Below, one piece after another: positions 59,227 through 64,000 of a DNA stretch of 64,000 bases. Each line of letters opens with the position of its first letter. Position 1 is the first letter of the stretch. The notes under the pieces were generated by a model. That model was not told the DNA's origin and searched no databases. It saw only the letters and a program-made list of their open reading frames with translations. Where the stretch lies: NCBI RefSeq assembly GCF_000802155.2, contig NZ_JQGJ02000011.1, positions 124,001 to 188,000 of the forward strand, written 5' to 3'. Origin of the DNA: Pseudomonas frederiksbergensis. Lineage in GTDB: Bacteria > Pseudomonadota > Gammaproteobacteria > Pseudomonadales > Pseudomonadaceae. Both the position numbers and the translations under genes were made by a program.

Positions 59227-60750
59227 ATGTCCCAAGCTGACAAAATCATCATCACCGGCGCTCCGTTGCGCTGGCAGGACGTGGTCGCCGTCGCCCGCTT
59301 CGGCGCTGTGCTCGAGCTGTCGGCCCAGACTTGGGCGCGGATCGACAATGCCCAGGCCATCGTCCAGCGCATTGTCGAAAGCGGCGAGCGCGCCTATGGC
59401 GTCAACACCGGCCTGGGCGCCCTGTGCAATGTCTCGCTCAAGGACGAACAACTCAGCCAGCTGTCGCGCAACACCCTGCTCAGCCATGCCTGCGGCGTCG
59501 GCCCGGCGCTTTCCGACGAGCAGACCCGGGCGATTCTCTGCGCCGCCATCCACAACTACAGCCATGGCAAGTCCGGCATTCACCGCCGGGTGGTCGAGGC
59601 GTTGCTGGCGCTGCTCAATCGCGGCATCACGCCGCAAGTGCCGTCCCAGGGTTCGGTGGGCTACCTGACCCACATGGCTCACATCGGCATCGCGCTGCTG
59701 GGTGTCGGGCAGGTCAGCTATCGCGGGCAAATCGTCCCGGCCGAACAAGCCTTGGCTGAAGAGGGTTTGCAACCGGTGCAACTGGGGGCCAAGGACGGCT
59801 TGTGCCTGGTCAACGGCACGCCGTGCATGACCGGCCTCAGTTGCCTGGCGCTGGCCGATGCGACGCGGCTGGTGCAATGGGCCGACGTGATCGGCGCCAT
59901 GAGCTTCGAGGCCCAGCGCGGCCAGATTGCTGCGTTCGATGCCGAGATCATGGCCCTCAAGCCGCACCCGGGCATGCAGCAGGTTGGCGTGAATCTGCGC
60001 GCGTTGCTCGACGGCAGCGAAGTCATCGCTTCGAGCCTGGGCATCCGCACCCAGGACGCCTTGAGCATCCGTTCGATTCCCCAGGTGCACGGCGCCGCTC
60101 GCGATCAGTTGGAGCATGCCCGGCAACAGATCGAAACCGAGCTCAACGCGGTCACCGATAATCCGCTGCTACTGGGGACGCCGGAAAGCTTCCGGGTCAT
60201 GTCCCAGGCCAATCCCCACGGCCAGTCGGTGGCGTTGGCGGCGGATTTGCTGGCGATCGCCATGGCAGAGATCGGCTCGATCGCCGAGCGTCGCCTCGAT
60301 CGCCTGATCAACCCTCACGTCAGCGGCCTGCCGGCGTTCCTGGTGGCCAACCCCGGCGTGAATTCCGGGATGATGATCGTGCAATACGTCGCCGCGTCGC
60401 TGTGCGCGGAGAACAAGCAACTGGCGCAACCGGCGGTGCTCGACAACTTCGTCACCTCGGGGCTGCAAGAAGATCACTTGAGCATGGGCACCAACGCGGC
60501 CCTGAAGCTGCACCGGGCCCTGGAAAACTGCACGCAGATCCTCGCCATCGAATACCTGCTGGCGGCCCAGGCCTTTGAATTTCTCAAGACCCAGCGCTTC
60601 GGCGCCGGCACCGACATCGCCTGGAAGCTGCTACGCGAGCGCGTCCCGGCCTACGACCAAGACCGCTGGCTGGCGCCGGACATCGCCAGTGCCGCCGGGC
60701 TGCTCAAAGACCCGAATCTGCTGCACACCGTGTTACCGAATTTGAACTGA
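59227..60750 (+). CDS. hutH1: HAL/PAL-family protein HutH1 lacking the MIO triad (probable non-enzyme)
   Basis: 507-residue member of the histidine/phenylalanine ammonia-lyase family. Aligned by eye to HutH2, the core GSVGASGDLAPLAH becomes GSVG, then YLTHMAH: exactly Ala-Ser-Gly, which cyclises to the MIO cofactor, is absent (gap after Gly145; codon junction at 59661/59662). The catalytic Tyr of QDPYSLR is also replaced (QDALSIR, Leu278). Tyr58, Asn195, Arg281 and the EDHLSM Glu remain, so the pocket may still bind a ligand. There is no stop or frameshift and codon use is normal, so it appears maintained. The ATG at 59227 has GAGG upstream. From memory, genetics in SBW25 found hutH1 dispensable for growth on histidine. 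Confidence 0.92.
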   Translation: MSQADKIIITGAPLRWQDVVAVARFGAVLELSAQTWARIDNAQAIVQRIVESGERAYGVNTGLGALCNVSLKDEQLSQLSRNTLLSHACGVGPALSDEQTRAILCAAIHNYSHGKSGIHRRVVEALLALLNRGITPQVPSQGSVGYLTHMAHIGIALLGVGQVSYRGQIVPAEQALAEEGLQPVQLGAKDGLCLVNGTPCMTGLSCLALADATRLVQWADVIGAMSFEAQRGQIAAFDAEIMALKPHPGMQQVGVNLRALLDGSEVIASSLGIRTQDALSIRSIPQVHGAARDQLEHARQQIETELNAVTDNPLLLGTPESFRVMSQANPHGQSVALAADLLAIAMAEIGSIAERRLDRLINPHVSGLPAFLVANPGVNSGMMIVQYVAASLCAENKQLAQPAVLDNFVTSGLQEDHLSMGTNAALKLHRALENCTQILAIEYLLAAQAFEFLKTQRFGAGTDIAWKLLRERVPAYDQDRWLAPDIASAAGLLKDPNLLHTVLPNLN

Positions 60751-60880
60751 TCAAAAAAAGCGCCAGCGTGCCAAGGCACCCATAGCCCACAAGGCATCGC
60801 CCAAAAAGCGAAGGTGACGGATAACGGAACATTCCGGAGCGACTGGCGGGTGAAAACAAAACTCTCAAAAGGAGCAATAC

Positions 60881-62413
60881 ATGACTGCCTTAAACCTGAT
60901 TCCCGGCCAATTGAGCCTGGCTCAATTGCGTGACATCTATCAGCAACCGGTGACCCTGAGCCTCGACGCCAGTGCATCGGCGCAGATCGAAGCGAGCGTT
61001 GCCTGCGTGGAACAGATCCTCGCCGAGAATCGTACTGCCTATGGCATCAACACCGGTTTCGGCCTGCTGGCCTCGACCCGCATCGCCAGCGAAGACCTGG
61101 AAAACCTGCAGCGCTCCCTGGTGCTGTCCCATGCCGCTGGCGTGGGCGAGCCGATCAGCGACGCGCTGGTGCGGTTGATCATGGTGCTTAAGGTCAACAG
61201 CCTGAGCCGGGGTTTTTCCGGCATCCGTCGGCAGGTGATCGATGCGCTGATTGCGCTGATCAATGCCGAGGTCTACCCGCACATCCCACTCAAGGGTTCG
61301 GTCGGTGCTTCGGGTGACTTGGCGCCACTGGCCCACATGTCCCTGGTGCTGCTGGGCGAAGGCAAGGCCCGCTACAAAGGCGAATGGCTGCCGGCCGTCG
61401 AGGCGCTGAAAGTCGCCGGCCTCGCGCCACTGACCTTGGCCGCCAAGGAGGGCCTGGCGCTGCTCAATGGCACGCAAGTTTCCACAGCATTTGCATTGCG
61501 CGGTTTGTTCGAAGGTGAAGATCTGTTCGCTGGCGCCCTGGCCTTGGGCAGCCTCACGGTGGAAGCGGTGCTCGGTTCGCGCTCGCCATTCGATCCGCGC
61601 ATCCATGCCGCCCGGGGCCAGAAAGGCCAGATCGATGCGGCCGCGGCCTACCGCGATCTGCTGGGCGAGCGCAGTGAAGTCTCCGATTCGCACCAGAACT
61701 GCGACAAGGTCCAGGATCCGTATTCCCTGCGCTGCCAGCCGCAAGTAATGGGCGCCTGCCTGACCCAGTTCCGCCAGGCCGCCGAGGTGCTGGTGATCGA
61801 GGCCAACGCGGTGTCGGACAACCCGTTGGTGTTCGCCGCCGAGGGCGATGTGATTTCTGGTGGCAACTTCCACGCCGAACCGGTGGCGATGGCCGCCGAC
61901 AACATGGCCCTGGCGATTGCCGAAATCGGCTCCCTGAGCGAGCGGCGCATTTCGTTGATGATGGACAAGCACATGTCGCAACTGCCGCCGTTCCTGGTGG
62001 CCAATGGCGGGGTGAACTCCGGTTTCATGATCGCCCAGGTGACCGCGGCTGCCTTGGCGAGTGAAAACAAAGCACTGTCCCACCCTCATTCGGTGGACAG
62101 CCTGCCGACCTCGGCCAACCAGGAAGACCACGTCTCCATGGCCCCGGCCGCCGGCAAGCGCCTGTGGGAAATGGCCGAGAACACCCGTGGAATTCTTGCG
62201 GTGGAATGGCTCGCGGCGTGCCAGGGATTGGACTTGCGTGGCGGTTTGAAAACCTCCGCCAAGCTGGAACAAGCCCGGAATCTGTTGCGTGCAGAAGTGC
62301 CGTTCTATGAGAAGGACCGGTTCTTTGCGCCGGACATCAATGCGGCCACTGAACTGTTGGCGAGCCGGTGCCTGAACGAACTGGTCACGGCGCAGTTGTT
62401 GCCGAGCCTGTAA
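60881..62413 (+). CDS. hutH2: Histidine ammonia-lyase HutH2 (catalytic)
   Basis: 510-residue histidase: histidine to trans-urocanate and ammonia, first step of the pathway. The MIO triad Ala-Ser-Gly is intact in GSVGASGDLAPLAHM. The catalytic Tyr and Arg are in VQDPYSLRCQP, the substrate Tyr in YGINTGFGLLA and the Glu in NQEDHVSMAP. It follows hutH1 after 130 bp, with AGGAG before the ATG at 60881. In SBW25 a histidine permease gene is reported between the two hutH copies; here there is none. Confidence 0.97.
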   Translation: MTALNLIPGQLSLAQLRDIYQQPVTLSLDASASAQIEASVACVEQILAENRTAYGINTGFGLLASTRIASEDLENLQRSLVLSHAAGVGEPISDALVRLIMVLKVNSLSRGFSGIRRQVIDALIALINAEVYPHIPLKGSVGASGDLAPLAHMSLVLLGEGKARYKGEWLPAVEALKVAGLAPLTLAAKEGLALLNGTQVSTAFALRGLFEGEDLFAGALALGSLTVEAVLGSRSPFDPRIHAARGQKGQIDAAAAYRDLLGERSEVSDSHQNCDKVQDPYSLRCQPQVMGACLTQFRQAAEVLVIEANAVSDNPLVFAAEGDVISGGNFHAEPVAMAADNMALAIAEIGSLSERRISLMMDKHMSQLPPFLVANGGVNSGFMIAQVTAAALASENKALSHPHSVDSLPTSANQEDHVSMAPAAGKRLWEMAENTRGILAVEWLAACQGLDLRGGLKTSAKLEQARNLLRAEVPFYEKDRFFAPDINAATELLASRCLNELVTAQLLPSL

Positions 62414-62419
62414 GGGCCT

Positions 62420-62440
62420 TTTCGCGAGCCTGCTCGCGAA
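62420..62440. repeat. Short REP palindrome between hutH2 and hutI
   Basis: TTCGCGAGCCTGCTCGCGAA, an 8-bp stem (TTCGCGAG / CTCGCGAA) in the 56-bp gap. It is the shortest member of the REP set in this window. Confidence 0.75.
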
Positions 62441-62469
62441 TCGATTTTGAATGCGACGAGGAAACCGGG

Positions 62470-63672
62470 ATGAAAACCCTCTGGCAAAACTGCCACGCCG
62501 CCACCATGGCCCAGGGCGTCTACTCGATCATCGAAGACGCCGCCATCGTCACCCAGGGCGAGCACGTTCAATGGATCGGCCCGCGTGCCGAACTGCCGAC
62601 GGGCGACTACCCGTCGGTCAACGACCTCAAGGGGGCCTGGGTCACGCCGGGGCTGATCGACTGCCACACCCACACGGTGTTTGGCGGCAACCGCAGCGGT
62701 GAGTTCGAACAGCGCTTGCAAGGCGTCAGCTACGCCGAAATCGCCGCGGCCGGCGGTGGCATCGCCAGTACTGTGCGCGCCACCCGCGCCGCCAGCGAAG
62801 ACGAGTTGTTCGCCAGCGCCGCCAAACGCCTGAAAAGCCTGATGCGTGATGGCGTGACCACGGTGGAAATCAAATCCGGCTATGGCCTGGATCTGCCCAG
62901 CGAGCGCAAGATCCTGCGGGTCATTCGCCGCCTCGGCGCCGAACTGCCGGTCAGCGTACGCAGCACGTGCCTGGCGGCCCATGCCTTGCCGCCGGAATAC
63001 AAGGATCGCGCCGACGACTACATCGAGCACATCTGCACCGAGATGCTGCCGGCGTTGGCCGCCGAGGGGTTGGTGGATGCGGTGGATGCCTTCTGCGAAT
63101 ACCTGGCATTTTCCCCGGCGCAAGTCGAGCGGGTGTTCATCACCGCCCAACAACTGGGCCTGCCGGTGAAGTTGCATGCCGAGCAATTGTCGTCGCTGCA
63201 CGGCTCCAGCCTGGCGGCGCGCTACCAGGCGCTGTCGGCCGATCACCTGGAGTTCATGACCGAAGACGACGCCAAGGCCATGGCTGAGTCCGGCACCGTG
63301 GCGGTGTTGCTGCCGGGGGCGTTTTATTTCCTGCGCGAAACCCAGCTGCCGCCGATGGATGCCCTGCGCAAACACGGCGTGAAAATCGCCGTGGCCAGCG
63401 ACCTCAACCCCGGCACCTCGCCGGCGTTGTCGTTGCGCTTGATGTTGAACATGGCCTGCACCTGTTTGCGCATGACGCCGGAAGAAGCCCTGGCCGGGGC
63501 GACAATCCATGCGGCACAGGCCCTTGGCATGGGCCATACCCACGGTTCGCTGGAAGCCGGCAAGGTGGCGGATTTTGTCGCCTGGCACATCGATCGCCCC
63601 GCCGACCTGGCCTACTGGCTCGGTGGCGATCTGGAAAAACGCGTCGTGCGTCACGGCGTGGAAATCGATTAG
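62470..63672 (+). CDS. hutI: Imidazolonepropionase
   Basis: Third step of histidine breakdown: hydrolysis of imidazolone propionate to N-formimino-L-glutamate. A 400-residue amidohydrolase with the zinc motif GLIDCHTHTVFGGNR, the substrate-binding loop EIKSGYGLDL, a metal His in KLHAEQLSS and the metal Asp in AVASDLNPGTSPALSL. I chose the ATG at 62470 because MKTLWQNCHAATMAQG matches the family start; the frame extends to 62368 inside hutH2 without support. hutG begins 11 bp after the stop. Confidence 0.97.
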   Translation: MKTLWQNCHAATMAQGVYSIIEDAAIVTQGEHVQWIGPRAELPTGDYPSVNDLKGAWVTPGLIDCHTHTVFGGNRSGEFEQRLQGVSYAEIAAAGGGIASTVRATRAASEDELFASAAKRLKSLMRDGVTTVEIKSGYGLDLPSERKILRVIRRLGAELPVSVRSTCLAAHALPPEYKDRADDYIEHICTEMLPALAAEGLVDAVDAFCEYLAFSPAQVERVFITAQQLGLPVKLHAEQLSSLHGSSLAARYQALSADHLEFMTEDDAKAMAESGTVAVLLPGAFYFLRETQLPPMDALRKHGVKIAVASDLNPGTSPALSLRLMLNMACTCLRMTPEEALAGATIHAAQALGMGHTHGSLEAGKVADFVAWHIDRPADLAYWLGGDLEKRVVRHGVEID

Positions 63673-63682
63673 GAGAACGGTT

Positions 63683-64000
63683 GTGGAGAAGGTCCTGAAT
63701 TTCAAGCAAGGGCGGGTGCCGCTGTTGATCAGCATGCCCCACGCCGGCCTGCGCCTGACCCCGGCGGTAGAGGCAGGGTTGATTCCCGAGGCCCGGAGCC
63801 TGCCGGACACTGACTGGCACATCCCAAGGCTCTATGAGTTCGCCAATGAGCTGGGCGCCAGCACCCTGGCTGGCGAATATTCGCGGTTCGTCGTCGACCT
63901 GAATCGACCCTCCGATGACAAGCCGATGTACGTCGGTGCCACCACCGGCTTATACCCGGCGACGCTGTTCGATGGCGTGCCGTTGTTTCGTGAAGGGTTT
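63683..64000 (+). CDS. hutG: N-formylglutamate deformylase (3' end outside window)
   Basis: Last step of the pathway: N-formyl-L-glutamate to glutamate and formate. 106 codons are visible, starting at a GTG with AGGAG upstream. The zinc motif SMPHAGLRL and the RFVVDLNRPSDD block are characteristic; ATTGLYPATLFDG follows. With HutF present, this confirms the five-enzyme route rather than direct formamide release from formiminoglutamate. It continues past the right edge. Confidence 0.95.
   Translation, partial: MEKVLNFKQGRVPLLISMPHAGLRLTPAVEAGLIPEARSLPDTDWHIPRLYEFANELGASTLAGEYSRFVVDLNRPSDDKPMYVGATTGLYPATLFDGVPLFREGF

Overview
The window is chromosomal DNA of a Pseudomonas, most likely the P. 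fluorescens group. The evidence is the G+C-rich codon use, the order yggX-mutY-asmA / hisBHAF / ctpA-envC-gpmI-yibN-grxC-secB-trmL / ntrBC-glnA-thiI-typA, a complete fluorescens-type hut locus at the right end, and many short palindromic (REP) elements between genes. I see no prophage, insertion sequence, CRISPR array or integrated island.

Left part (1-14 kb): the end of a polar amino-acid ABC transporter locus (substrate-binding protein cut by the window edge, plus its ATPase); small unknown proteins, including two related proteins that begin with an NKQQKR motif; a light-sensing pair bphO-bphP (heme oxygenase and bacteriophytochrome kinase, start and stop overlapping); a YhcG-type PDDEXK protein; a DHCW cupin; tRNA-Phe with a clear promoter and terminator; the overlapping asmA-mutY-yggX genes; a PanZ-like acetyltransferase; and an OFA-type MFS carrier.

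Centre (14-36 kb): histidine biosynthesis hisB-hisH-(DUF2164)-hisA-hisF; a periplasmic solute-binding protein; yibQ-ctpA-envC-gpmI on the minus strand, with envC broken by a frameshift in a run of eight A; yibN-grxC-secB; trmL; then the nitrogen-control block: glnA, a periplasmic chorismate mutase, two DUF4124 proteins, ntrB, ntrC and, just past ntrC, a three-module structured RNA behind a sigma-54 promoter that matches the position and form of the known sRNA NrsZ. Sigma-54 motifs also lie before ntrB and glnA, and a near-perfect NtrC palindrome lies upstream of ntrB. thiI and typA follow on the other strand.

Right-centre (36-50 kb): a YkgJ cysteine-cluster protein, glycogen phosphorylase, a very large DUF2339 membrane protein coupled to a DUF3999 protein, fructose-1,6-bisphosphatase, a DUF924 protein, a decayed toxin-antitoxin locus whose antitoxin is put out of frame by a 7-bp tandem repeat, an amino-acid-type chemoreceptor, a small lipoprotein and a lipocalin.

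Right end (50-64 kb): histidine catabolism. hutF diverges from hutC-hutD; hutU is followed by an NCS1 permease (probable urocanate carrier), the hutXWV ABC transporter, hutH1, hutH2, hutI and hutG (cut by the window edge). HutC palindromes sit between hutF and hutC and on the predicted start of the sigma-54 hutU promoter. The first histidase paralogue lacks exactly the Ala-Ser-Gly triad that forms the MIO cofactor, so it is unlikely to be an ammonia-lyase. The window thus carries both the making of histidine (his) and its use as a carbon and nitrogen source (hut), with the NtrBC/GlnA nitrogen circuit between them.
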